Shown piece after piece: positions 21,885 through 31,766 of a stretch of DNA of 64,000 bases. Source of the DNA: Crotalaria pallida (taxonomy: Eukaryota; Streptophyta; Magnoliopsida; Fabales; Fabaceae); contig CM075655.1 of assembly GCA_037953625.1 (NCBI GenBank), positions 29,654,001 to 29,718,000 of the forward strand. Reading direction: 5' to 3'. Below the pieces are notes generated by a model, which searched no databases, had not been told where the DNA came from, and worked only from the letters and a program-made list of their open reading frames with translations. The position numbers and the translations under genes are program-made. Numbering within the stretch: position 1 is the first letter of the stretch; each line of letters starts with the position of its first letter.

Positions 21885-23522
21885 TGTAAGATCCATGAAG
21901 AATGTTTTGATAAATGCCAAAAGGTTTTGAACAAGCTTCAAGTGTGTTGATCAAGTTCAAGCTCAACAAGCAACAACAAACATCAAGTTAAGAAGAGAGA
22001 GCCAACTCATGAAGACTTAGTTTGGTAGTTTATGTTTTATTGTTTTATCTTTAACCTCACAAGTCTTAGTTTATGAGTTTGGGTAGAGTTATTAGAGGGT
22101 AGTGAATCTCTTTTGATTGCATGATTATATCATATTTTGAGTATTCACTTTGCCTAAAATCAATAGGTGGCTTAAAGGTTTGAAAGAAAAGGTTTAGTTT
22201 TTTGAGAAAACAAGTTTTAAGTGATTTTTAATGTTAATAATCGATTAACAGTGTATTTTGAACTGATAATCTATTAACAAACTTTTGATAATCGATTATC
22301 TGAACCTTTACTCGAGTATTTTTGGTCTCACTCGAGTGAAAATTATCTTGCTTTCGTATTACTCGATTAACACTTATTTTACTCGAGTAAACAAGGTCTG
22401 TAACTGTTTTAAATACGTTTTTCACTTCTCAAAAGCTATTCTAAGTTGCTCCAACTTTTGGGTATTCTATATAAACCTTTTCCTAATCATTTCTATCAAC
22501 TAGAATCATTTTGATACACAATTTTACAAAGAATCAAAGCCACACTATTCTCTCTCACTTTCTCAAGATCAAAGTTCTCATTTTTACATTCTTTAATCAA
22601 GAACCTTGAATCTCTCATGTTGATATTTCATAGCTTTTGAAAGAGATTCATAGGATTGTTATTTTGTTTTTATTTGAGTTGTAATCTTTGCAAGAGGCAA
22701 GCTATCTACAACATTGGAAGCCTTGGTTTTGTAAATCAAGCAAAGTTATTTTGGAAGCCTTGGTGAGGCATTTCATCAAGCACTTGGAAGCCTTGTTGTG
22801 TTAACAAGCAATTGGAAGTCTTGTAGTGAAGCAAGCATTGGAAGTCTTGTTGTGGGGTATCGGCAAGCAAGAAAAGAGGTTAGATTAGATATCAATAGGG
22901 TTACAAGGCAAGGGTGTGGTATCTCTTGTAGGCTAGCAAGAAGGAGTCTTGTGAGGCATTTACTTGTAATTTGAGAAACTCTAATTCCTCATAGTGAAGA
23001 ATCTCTCTTGGTTGAAGAGGGGACTGGAGTAGCTTTCAAGTGGATGAAAGTGAACCAGGATAAATCACTGTGTCGTATCTCTAAACTCTCTACTCTTTAC
23101 ATTCTTGTTATTCATATTGTTCTTGGTTGAAAACCTAGAAAGATTGATTTTTCATAATTGATTGAATTGAATCTTTATTGTTCAAATTGATAAAGGGAAA
23201 ATCATTTTCATAACTAGGTTAATCAATAAGAATATTGGTGTTAATCATTTCCGCTGAATCTCTGGTTATACTTGTGATTTGATTGATTTTCGTATTTGAT
23301 TGAAAAGTGATTTTTTCAATATACAGAGGCATTAATCGATTAACATCTTTGTACTAATCGATTAAGGCTAAAGAATTTTCAAGAAAATCATTTGTTTTAA
23401 TCGTTTTGATTTTTTTCTTGCTAAAATCTTTCAAGGTTTCTTAAACACCTATTCAACCCCCCTTCTAGGTGTTCTCCTAGTGTTTCCTAGTTATTTCACC
23501 CACCGAGTGTAGTTTTCCAACA
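21885..23522 (-). mobile_element. Solo LTR, probably Ty1/copia (Sirevirus-like), inside E
   Basis: A 1638-bp LTR runs from TGTAAGATCC to TTTTCCAACA with the 5-bp duplication TGAAC (21880-21884 and 23523-23527). On the minus strand it starts TGTTGGAAAACTACACTCGG and soon reads GGGGGGTTGAATAGG, a start typical of Sirevirus-like copia LTRs, so minus orientation is preferred. It contains palindrome pairs (ACTCGAGT at 22310 and 22330; AATCGATT at 22239, 22290, 23334 and 23356) and imperfect 'TTGGAAGCCTTG' repeats at about 22715-22850. It lies inside E's putative leader intron. Confidence 0.85.
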
Positions 23523-23665
23523 TGAACATCCTATGTGCATTAATTAACTGCTAAGTGTTATATGTGATTGTTGTTAATTGATGCATATTTACATACACAT
23601 ATTGCACAATTTATTCTCTGTTGATTATGTGTATAGAATTGCTTACCCCTATACCCTTGTAGGTG

Positions 23666-24181
23666 ATGTCTCGTTACATTGCTTGCATCGAGATCCGGCC
23701 ACTTCCTAGTGGCATATGGATCTATGAGGACCATCACGCGGTGTTCGAGGGGGAGGTAGAGATTACCTTCTACCACCCGAACCCGCTGATGCGATTCCGT
23801 CCTCGTAGGTTTAGGGTTCCCATCATATACACTATGCACGTACCCCCGTTTTACACTTACCATGGACCACCTCCCATGCGACCAGCTCGCTCTTACCATA
23901 GTTTTCATTTTCGACCTACCCGCTCTCACCCTTTTACTTCGAGATTTGTCCGCGAATGGTGGGCTGGCCTGGGCGGGTTTTTCACTGAGTTGTGCACCAA
24001 AATGAACAGTGACTCGCCTGGGCGAGTGGCTCATGCGCCTGGGCGAGTTTCAGGGTTTCAACCTTCGATTCGCCGTAACTTTTCCGTCGACCGTCGGATC
24101 GAGTTCAAATTTTTAGATATGCTTCTTTACCCCATAAACTTCACATCCAACGGTGGAATCTATTTTCTTAGCTTCCTATAA
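23666..24181 (+). other. Chimeric ORF at the end of E (doubtful)
   Basis: An ORF begins at an ATG four bases after the putative 3' splice site of the E leader. The first about 95 codons (MSRYIACIEIRPLPSGIWIY, later HVPPFYTYHGPPPMRPARSY) come from E. The rest, after about 23951, is C LTR read on the wrong strand, so the full ORF is an accident of the fusion. The E part is rich in Arg, Pro, His and Tyr and is not a recognised domain. It may be a leader ORF of E or chance. Confidence 0.2.
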
Positions 24182-24409
24182 CAAATTTCTAATTTTCTCT
24201 TTTCGGTTGATTTCTAACACCTAATACGCCGATTTTACTCCCGATCTCGCTTATTTGACCCTGCCCAAAGCCATATATACCTTCTATATAACTCCTAGGA
24301 CCTATAACCACCACCCACATACCTGGAAAAATTCATTAATTCACTTTTCAAATTTTTTCTAAGTGTTTTAGCATTTATTTCACTTAAAATCAAGGTTTAG
24401 GATGTTACA
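23952..24409 (-). repeat. Truncated 3' LTR of C
   Basis: The first 458 bp of the LTR (minus strand, from TGTAACATCC at 24409) match 31309-31766 almost perfectly. The sequence breaks off at GCGAATGGTGGG, where E's sequence begins. The pol stop codon lies inside it at 24397-24399. Confidence 0.93.
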
Positions 24410-27400
24410 ATTCTCTCCCACTTACCTGAATTTCGTCCTCGAAATTCGTCGAACAATTGTGGATGAGACTGCCTGATCTTGTCCTCCAGTTCCCATGTAG
24501 CCTCTTCCACATCGTTCCTGATCCATATAACCTTTACCAAAGAGATTTCCTTGCCTCTGAGCTGCTTCACCTGCCTGTCTTCAATTCTAACTGGCAGAAC
24601 TTCGAAAGTCAAATTCTCTTTCAAAGGCAAATCATCTAAGGTAACCACATGCGAAGGATCATGGACGTATTTCCTTAATTGTGAAACATGAAACACGTCA
24701 TGAAGCCTTGACAAGTGAGGGGGTAATGCAATCCTGTACGCCACTGGGCCAACCTTTTCCAAAATCTCATAAGGCCCAACAAACCAAGGAGTTAACTTCC
24801 TGGATTTGATTGCCCTACCAATTCCTGTGATCGGAGACACTCTTAGGAACACATGATTCCCAACATCGAACTCCAAAGGTCTCCTTCGCCTATCTGCATA
24901 ACTCTTTTGGCGATCCTGTGAAGTTTTCATTTTGTTCTTGATCATTGTGACCTTCTCCGTTGTTTCTTTCACAATGTCAGGACCTGTCAACAGATTTTCA
25001 CCTATTTGGAACCAACACAAAGGCGTTCTACATTTTCTTTCGTAGAGAGCCTCAAATGGTGCCATACCGATGCTGGAGTGAAAACTGTTGTTGTAAGTAA
25101 ACTCCATCAAAGGTAGTAGCTGCTCCCAACTATCGGCTTGCTCCAGAACACATGCTCTCAGCAAATCCTCAAGTGTCTGGATAGTACGCTCAGATTGTCC
25201 GTCTGTCTGCGGATGGTAAGCCGTACTAAATTTCAACTTAGTACCCAATGCCTCCTGAAGACTCTGCCAAAATCTAGACAGAAATCTCGGATCGCGATCG
25301 GATACAATACTAGTAGGAACACCATGCAATTTCACTATGTCCCTGATGTACAACTGAGTCAACTTCTCAAGAGTATACTTCTTATGGGTAGGAATGAAAT
25401 GAGCACACTTTGTAAGACGGTCTACAACCACCCAAACTGAATCACATCCTCCAACAGTCCTCGGTAAACCCGTCACAAAGTCCATAGCTATACTGTCCCA
25501 TTTCCATTCCGGAATCTCAAGTGATCGCAAAGGACCACCAGGCTTTTGATGCTCAATCTTAACCTTCTGACAAGTTAAGCAATGAGACACGTGATCGGCC
25601 ACATCAGTTTTTAACTTCGGCCACCAATAAATCCTTTTTAGATCTTGGTACATCTTTGTTGCACCCGGATGAAAATTCATCTTGGTTCGATGTGCTTCCC
25701 ATAGGATATCCCTTCTAACTTCAAAATCCATAGGAACGCATATCCGACCCCTAAATCGGATGATGCCATCAGAACCTTTCACAAAGTCGGGCTCTTCATT
25801 GCTCGATGCCTCTTCTAATAACTTTTGCAATTCAACATCATCGGCTTGCCTTTCTTTAATAAGACCCATCAAGTCATTAGTAACCCGCAACATTTCAAGA
25901 ACGATGCTCTTCTCTTTCACTTGCATGTTCAGGTTGAGGTCACTAAATTCTTGAATCAATTCCATCTCTTTCACCATCAGATTACTGACATGCAAAGTCT
26001 TGCAACTTAGTGCATCAGCCACTACATTGGCCTTGCCCGGATGATACTGAAGATCGAAGTCATAGTCTTTAAGAAATTCCATCCACCTCCTCTGTCTCAT
26101 ATTCAACTCTTTTTGATCGAAGAGATAGCGAAGGCTTTTATGATCACTAAAGACTTCGAATTTTGAACCATATAGATAATGCCTCCAGATTTTCAAAGCA
26201 AAAACCACTGCCGCCAACTCAAGATCATGAGTGGGATAGTTCTGTTCATGCTGCCTCAATTGTCTGGATGCATAAGCTATGACTTGCCCTTGCTGCATCA
26301 ACACACAACCCAACCCTTGCTTAGAAGCATCACAATACACCACGAAGGATTGAGTCGGGTCCGGCAAAATTAACACCGGAGAACTAGTCAACCGCCTCTT
26401 CAACTCTTGAAAACTACCTTCACATCCTGGGGACCACTCAAACGGAACACCTTTCCGTGTAAGAGTCGTCAAAGGAAGAGCCAACTTAGAGAACCCTTCA
26501 ATGAACCTTCGATAATACCCAGCCATACCAAGAAAGCTTCTGATCTCAGTGATGGACTTAGGTCTCTCCCACTTAAGTACCGCTTCCACCTTAGAAGGAT
26601 CAACAACAACACCCTTCTCAGAAATGACATGCCCCAGAAACTGCACTTCATTCAACCAAAAACTACACTTAGAAAGCTTTGCATAAAGCTGTTTGGATTT
26701 GAGAATCTGCAGCACTATTCTCAGATGCTCAACATGCTCACTTGGACTCTTAGAATAGATGAGAATGTCGTCAATGAAGACTATGACGAAAGAATCCAAG
26801 TACGGCCTGAATATCCTGTTCATATAATCCATAAAGATGGCCGAAGCATTAGTGAGACCAAAGGACATAACAACATATTCAAAATGTCCATATCTCGACC
26901 TGAACGCCGTTTTAGGAATGTCCTCCTCTCGGATACGGATTTGATGGTATCCCGATCGAAGGTCAATCTTAGAAAATATAGCTGCTCCTCGTAATTGGTC
27001 CAACAAATCATCAATGCGAGGGAGAGGATACTTGTTTTTCACCGTCACCGCATTCAATTGTCTATAATCGATGCACATTCGGAGACTTCCGTCCTTCTTT
27101 TTAACAAAAAGAATCGGAGCTCCCCAAGGTGACACGCATGGTCTGATCAAACCCTTAGCCAATAGCTCCTCTATCTGCTTTTTCAACTCTTCTAACTCCG
27201 GAGGTGCCATCCGGTACGGGGCTATAGAAATAGGGCCTGCACCGGGCATCAGATCAATACTAAACTCCACTTCTCTGCTTGGAGGTAATCCAGGAATCTC
27301 TGAAGGAAAGACTTCTGGAAACTCACAAACTACCGGTATCTGACTGATTTCTGCCTCCTCATTCGTCTCCAAGGCAGATATAGAAAGATCACTGATAGTG

Positions 27401-27771
27401 ATTGATTTCTGATGACAATCAATCAGAACATGGTGCCGAGACATCCAGTCCATGCCCAGAATGATGTCAAGCTTAGTTAGAGGCAAACAGATTAGATTGA
27501 CTTTGAATTCCCGCTCCAATACTCGAAGTGGGCAATCCAAACACATGGTTGATGTGACTACAGAAGAATTTGTAGGGGTAGAAACAGATAATTTATACGG
27601 CATTTCTATAGCAGACAACCCCAATTTCTTCATGCAATCGGAAGAAATAAATGAATGAGTAGCTCCGCAATCAAAGAGAATACCACAAGGAATACTATTT
27701 ACATAACCGGTACCTCTAATCAGTTCATCAGCATCAGTAACCTCCTCGCCGTCCAGAGTATAAACCTTGCC
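24397..27771 (-). CDS. pol: C protease-RT-RNase H-integrase-chromodomain polyprotein
   Basis: The open frame runs from about 27771 to a TAA at 24397; its first ATG (27633) lies inside protease, so translation must come from gag. Upstream of that ATG is the protease motif LFDCGATHSF. Counting from the ATG: RT with catalytic FIDD at about residue 286; RNase H (VYCDASKQGLGCVLMQQ, about 431; DLELAAVVFAL, about 470); integrase zinc domain (HRTKMNFHPG to CLTCQ, about 646-687); core residues Asp about 717, Asp about 778 and Glu about 814 (spacing D-35-E intact); and a C-terminal chromodomain (VKVIWIRNDVEEATWELEDK, about 1030). No stop is present over more than 1,100 codons. The last codons overlap the 3' LTR. 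Family assignment rests on these motifs and on the iMet primer. Confidence 0.95.
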   Translation of the reverse strand, partial: GKVYTLDGEEVTDADELIRGTGYVNSIPCGILFDCGATHSFISSDCMKKLGLSAIEMPYKLSVSTPTNSSVVTSTMCLDCPLRVLEREFKVNLICLPLTKLDIILGMDWMSRHHVLIDCHQKSITISDLSISALETNEEAEISQIPVVCEFPEVFPSEIPGLPPSREVEFSIDLMPGAGPISIAPYRMAPPELEELKKQIEELLAKGLIRPCVSPWGAPILFVKKKDGSLRMCIDYRQLNAVTVKNKYPLPRIDDLLDQLRGAAIFSKIDLRSGYHQIRIREEDIPKTAFRSRYGHFEYVVMSFGLTNASAIFMDYMNRIFRPYLDSFVIVFIDDILIYSKSPSEHVEHLRIVLQILKSKQLYAKLSKCSFWLNEVQFLGHVISEKGVVVDPSKVEAVLKWERPKSITEIRSFLGMAGYYRRFIEGFSKLALPLTTLTRKGVPFEWSPGCEGSFQELKRRLTSSPVLILPDPTQSFVVYCDASKQGLGCVLMQQGQVIAYASRQLRQHEQNYPTHDLELAAVVFALKIWRHYLYGSKFEVFSDHKSLRYLFDQKELNMRQRRWMEFLKDYDFDLQYHPGKANVVADALSCKTLHVSNLMVKEMELIQEFSDLNLNMQVKEKSIVLEMLRVTNDLMGLIKERQADDVELQKLLEEASSNEEPDFVKGSDGIIRFRGRICVPMDFEVRRDILWEAHRTKMNFHPGATKMYQDLKRIYWWPKLKTDVADHVSHCLTCQKVKIEHQKPGGPLRSLEIPEWKWDSIAMDFVTGLPRTVGGCDSVWVVVDRLTKCAHFIPTHKKYTLEKLTQLYIRDIVKLHGVPTSIVSDRDPRFLSRFWQSLQEALGTKLKFSTAYHPQTDGQSERTIQTLEDLLRACVLEQADSWEQLLPLMEFTYNNSFHSSIGMAPFEALYERKCRTPLCWFQIGENLLTGPDIVKETTEKVTMIKNKMKTSQDRQKSYADRRRRPLEFDVGNHVFLRVSPITGIGRAIKSRKLTPWFVGPYEILEKVGPVAYRIALPPHLSRLHDVFHVSQLRKYVHDPSHVVTLDDLPLKENLTFEVLPVRIEDRQVKQLRGKEISLVKVIWIRNDVEEATWELEDKIRQSHPQLFDEFRGRNSGKWERIVTS
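24410..24426 (-). other. Polypurine tract of C
   Basis: On the minus strand GGTAAGTGGGAGAGAAT immediately precedes the 3' LTR, where plus-strand DNA synthesis would be primed. It is also coding sequence for the last residues of pol. Confidence 0.75.
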
Positions 27772-28781
27772 CTTTCGTGTTCCCTGTTGTCACCAGCTCT
27801 CTGAACCTTAGCCACATTCACCTCCTTTTTAACTGCATTTTTAGGACAAGTTGACATCATGTGACCCGGCTGACCACATTTGTAACAGGTCATTATCCTC
27901 TTGCTCGGATCCAGTCTCCAGCAATCTCCTCTGTGCTGCTTGCCACAGTGGGGACAAGTCGGATTAGAACCATAAGTGCTCACTACCGGGCCTGATCTAG
28001 GCTGGGAGTAAGGACCTGGTCGTTGTACCGAACTCTTGCCCCTGATCGGACCTCCAGTTTTTTGAACATTCTTGCTGCGTTTCTCAGCTGCACGCCGCTT
28101 CCTGCTCTTTTCATAAGTGCTGGTCATGTTGATCAATTGAGACAAGTTGCTGATGTTCTGATATTCAAAAGCCATTTGGATCTCAGAACGTAGTCCGGTC
28201 TCAAACTTGATGCATTTGGTCCTTTCGTCTGCATCCCTGTAACTTCCAGCATATCGGATCAAGTCCTCGAACTTAGCAGCATATTCCCCGACGCTCATGT
28301 TTCCTTGAACAAGCTGCAGAAAAGTGATCTCCTTCTCTCTCCAAACATCTTCCGGAATGTACTTGCCCAGAAAACGACTCTTGAACAAGTCCCATGTAAT
28401 CACCTGATTATCCTCCTCTAAACCTCTTCGCATTTGCTGCCACCAATGTTCCGCTTCACTAGTCAGCATATACTGTGCTAGCAGAACCTTCTGATCCTCC
28501 GGTGGTGCCATAGTGTTGAGAATCTTCTCGATCTCTTGCAACCATAGTTGTGCACCATCGGGATTAAAGCCACCTTCGAACTTTTGCGGATCATTCTTCC
28601 TGAACCGCGCCAACCAATCAATAGCCACAGGAGCTGGGGGCTGAGGAATCATTGCAGCTGCTGTTGCTGTTGCTGCTGCTGCTGCTGCAGCTGCGATGTT
28701 ATTCCCCTGATCCTGTTGCATCTTAGCCATCTGCTCCAAAATAGCTCGGATCCCATCATTATCAATCCGTCTACCAGCCAT
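27720..28781 (-). CDS. gag: C gag polyprotein (capsid and nucleocapsid)
   Basis: The ATG at 28781 (MAGRRIDNDGIRAILEQMAK) follows the primer-binding site by about 160 bp. An Ala-rich helix (trinucleotide run at 28655-28690) precedes the capsid domain (FEGGFNPDGAQLWLQEIEKI, EAEHWWQQM, FKSRFLGKYIPEDVWREKE, MSVGEYAAKFEDLI). A basic linker follows (KRRAAEKRSKNVQKTGG). Two Cys/His knuckles (CPHCGKQHRGDCW, CYKCGQPGHMMSTCP) mark the nucleocapsid. The frame then ends at 27720. The protease frame differs by one base: a shift near 27770 in the run AAAGGGCAAGG separates them. F has both in one frame, so this is more likely a recent one-base deletion than a programmed signal. Confidence 0.93.
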   Translation of the reverse strand: MAGRRIDNDGIRAILEQMAKMQQDQGNNIAAAAAAAATATAAAMIPQPPAPVAIDWLARFRKNDPQKFEGGFNPDGAQLWLQEIEKILNTMAPPEDQKVLLAQYMLTSEAEHWWQQMRRGLEEDNQVITWDLFKSRFLGKYIPEDVWREKEITFLQLVQGNMSVGEYAAKFEDLIRYAGSYRDADERTKCIKFETGLRSEIQMAFEYQNISNLSQLINMTSTYEKSRKRRAAEKRSKNVQKTGGPIRGKSSVQRPGPYSQPRSGPVVSTYGSNPTCPHCGKQHRGDCWRLDPSKRIMTCYKCGQPGHMMSTCPKNAVKKEVNVAKVQRAGDNREHERARFILWTARRLLMLMN

Positions 28782-28943
28782 TCTGTTTAGTCATGCACAA
28801 GGCCGACAGTTAATGCTTAACAGCATAGTTAATAATATAAACATCCTATCATTAGGCACTAGACTCTAAACTTATAATTATCGATCACTCGCTTGGTGAG
28901 TAATCACTGGAGTAGCTCATAACTCCAAAGGCCGAGGGAAACT

Positions 28944-28955
28944 GTTCTGATACCA
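28944..28955 (-). other. Primer-binding site of C (tRNA-iMet)
   Basis: TGGTATCAGAAC lies five bases after the 5' LTR. It has one mismatch to the initiator tRNA complement TGGTATCAGAGC. Confidence 0.8.
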
Positions 28956-28960
28956 TAATA

Positions 28961-31766
28961 TGTAACACCTAAGTTTATTTACCCTTTTTATACCCTTAAT
29001 TAAAAATAGCAACTTGAAAATTCCTTTTTCGACTCATGAATTGATTAGGAAAAACTCTCAATTACTTTTAATTCATATGAAAATCTTCCGTCAAACGGAC
29101 GGAGTTTCGTTTGTTTATTGGACTTTTCCAAAATTTCTGTTACCTGCAACCTGGTAAACAACACATTTTCAAATAGCAAAGCCTGCAGGGCTATTCACAT
29201 ATATATACCAGCATGTGCATCTTAGTGCACGCATCAGAATCAAGTTTGAAACATCATAGTATCAGCATCAGAGTTAGCAGAGATATAAACAAGTTAGGAA
29301 AACAGTTTTTCCCCAAAATAGACCCCTTTCCCAAAAGGAGTCGTCCTGGGCCCCCAAAAAGCTATTTACATTCTATATACAACAAAAATGATTCACATCG
29401 ATTCACTAGGCCCAGGACATTTCCATGTCCTACATAGTAATAGATGACCTACTCTCCCTGTGAGGGAGAGTACTCCTGCTCGGCCTGATCTTGTGCAAAC
29501 TCTTCCTCGGTACCTGAGGTGATAGTAAGGAGTGAGTATTACACATAAAATGGGGAGGCAGTTTCCAAATAAGACATAATGCAACACTAAGCCATACACA
29601 TATAACAATTCATCCACAACATCATAATGAGCAATGTATCACAATTCATTCTCAAATATTCATTAGTTTTCTCAAGTCAATTTCATCTCATCATTTATAT
29701 GCATTAATCTCATAATGTCCATTATTCTCATTTCATCATTCATAAATCACATTTCTCATTCAGTGTATTCCAGTCACGACTTTATTGCGTTCGCACCCAC
29801 AGCGCGATAACGTCTTACCACGTCTGGACAACACTCCCGGTTACAACCGGTTTGCATCACTAGGAATTTAACGCTCCTGCCAGGACTTTGGCACACCCAA
29901 GGGTCTCTCGCTCAACCAGGACTTTTATACCCAAAAGGCTTCACCTGTTAGGCTATGCTATTATAAAATTTCCACAATTCAATTACATTCAGTGATTTGA
30001 ATTCATTCACCTTTCACATTCTCAACACATTTTAAATCTTTTAGTCCGGCAGTGAATTGAGTCTTGGTGCATTGATGCCTAACAGGAAATTTGTACCTAA
30101 TGGGATTTTAGCCTGGATGAGCACTTGGCCCTTAGGACTTTGGTACACCCGGCAGGGGCACCTAGTCTATCAATGCACCGATCCTCAATTCAACTACACT
30201 TTCCATTATTATTTACTTTATTCATTAGTGACATTCTTTGCCTTGAATTCTAAACCACATCATTTCCCAAGTCATCTAATAACATAGCATTCAAATCCTC
30301 ATCAATTATCAAATATCAAAATTAAACACATCAACATCAATATAAATTCCCTAAGTCATAAATTATATTCTAACAATTATTCTATATTATATCAACCTAA
30401 ACTAACACAAAAATCTTAGCACCCATTATATACATAATGTAAACTCAACCCCAGAGTAAGGTAATACTCACTATACCCACTCCTTACCTTAAATTTGTAA
30501 AGAAAAAATAGAACCTTAGTGAGCCCTAGCTCAAAATCTTGGGAACTTGAACTTTCTAAGTCTAGCTTGCCACCTCAACAAGGAAATGATGAAATGATGA
30601 TAGACAACCCTATTTGATAGAGCACAAGAGGAATGGTCTTTGTCCTTGCCTTGATTTGAGTTGGAAGGCATGAAACACAATCCCTATATCATAAAGAGTG
30701 CAAGAATCCTAGGGTTTTAGAATAAAATCCATGAACTAAGGAGATTTGAAATGGAAAGGGAATAGCATCATCAAATAGAGCTAACTTACCTAAAGTCAAT
30801 GATGAAAATGAAAAACCAAAGAGTGAGAAGGTGGGTGCAACTCGTGTGGACCAATGGAGAGGAGAGGGTGAAATTTCAATCAACATCCATGGTGCAAGGT
30901 TGGTTGGTCTTGGTTGATTTTGGGTTGAGGTGCCCAAAAATCAAGTGTTTTTGGTGGTTTGGTTGATGGAAGTGTGTTGGAGATGGAAAGAGCCTTGATG
31001 ATGATGGAGTTGTGTTGGAGATGAAAGGTGGTGGAGTGATCATGTTTTTGGTGCCTTATTCTCACTCCAACAGGCCAGAAAGATCGTGTGGCTGGGAGCC
31101 AAACTTTGGCCCCAAGTTTTCAGATCAACGCACCAGATCTGGTGCCTACTGTGCGCGCGCGCCTGGGCGCACGCCTGGCGCGCCTGGGCGGGAGATCTGC
31201 ACCAGTTTTCTGGTCTGGTGCATGGTGCATCGTGCTGGTGCGGTCAGGGACAGATTTGGCGCGTCACAGAATTTCTGGTGCGGCTGGCGTGCGCATCAGC
31301 TCGCCTGGGCGAATGATGGGCTGGCCTGGGCGGGTTTTTCACTGAGTTGTGCACCAAAATGAACAGTGACTCACCTGGGCGAGTGGCTCATGCGCCTGGG
31401 CGAGTTTCAGGGTTTCAACCTTCGATTCGCCGTAACTTTTCCGTCGACCATCGGATCGAGTTCAAATTTTTAGATATGCTTCTTTACCCCATAAACTTCA
31501 CATCCAACGGTGGAATCTATTTTCTTAGCTTCCTATAACAAATTTCTAATTTTCTCTTTTCGGTTGATTTCTAACACCTAATACGCCGATTTTACTCCCG
31601 ATCTCGCTTATTTGACCCTGCCCAAAGCCATATATACCTTCTATATAACTCCTAGGACCTATAACCACCACCCACATACCTGGAAAAATTCATTAATTCA
31701 CTTTTCAAATTTTTTCTAAGGTTTTTAGCATTTATTTCACTTAAAATCAAGGTTTAGGATGTTACA
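28961..31766 (-). repeat. 5' LTR of C
   Basis: A 2806-bp LTR from TGTAACATCC (31766) to AGGTGTTACA (28961). A TATA-like GGTATATATGG lies near 31640. Splice-like signals AAG|GTAAGGAGTG (intron start 30487) and CACCTCAG|GTACCG (intron end 29514) bracket about 974 bp. The hairpin block follows. Repeats of GCCTGGGCG occur at 31160-31400. It resembles the solo LTR at 3852-7124. ORFs within it are not genes. Confidence 0.92.
29452..29470 (-). promoter_or_regulatory. LTR hairpin
   Basis: The minus strand reads CTCTCCCTCACAGGGAGAG, identical to the copy in F. It is preceded by GGCCGAGCAGGAGTA and lies 491 bp before the LTR end. Confidence 0.6.

Larger units (their letters stand above)
19650..23951 (+). 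mobile_element. Element E: chromovirus-like LTR, 3' truncated, with nested solo LTR
   Basis: It begins TGTAACACCCCAAAATTTT inside D's integrase. A TATA-like CTATTTAAACCC is at 20075. A GAG|GTAAGG 5' splice-like signal is at 20563/20564 and a CCCTTGTAG|GTGATG 3' signal ends at 23662, the same layout as in the LTRs of F and C. Between them lie the ACTCGAGT palindrome pairs and a solo LTR (21885-23522). The sequence ends at a junction with the C 3' LTR around 23951, so no internal region or second LTR survives. Lineage is inferred from LTR ends and layout only. Confidence 0.7.
23952..31766 (-). mobile_element. Element C: young chromovirus (Tekay/Del-type), 3' LTR truncated
   Basis: On the minus strand the order is 5' LTR (31766-28961), iMet primer-binding site, gag, protease, RT, RNase H, integrase, chromodomain, polypurine tract, and a 3' LTR that stops after 458 bp at the junction with E. 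The shared LTR parts differ at about three positions in 450, so the insertion is recent. It interrupts B's second RNase H at 31767. The duplication on the other side has been lost with the deletion. One frameshift between gag and protease is the only coding defect seen. Confidence 0.93.

Noticed and set aside
24457..27658. Many plus-strand ORFs opposite C pol
   Set aside because: They are antisense shadows of the minus-strand polyprotein, whose motifs are unambiguous.
31012..31362. Overlapping plus-strand ORFs near 31 kb
   Set aside because: They run antisense through the GC-rich GCCTGGGCG part of the C 5' LTR in several frames at once, the mark of composition rather than coding.
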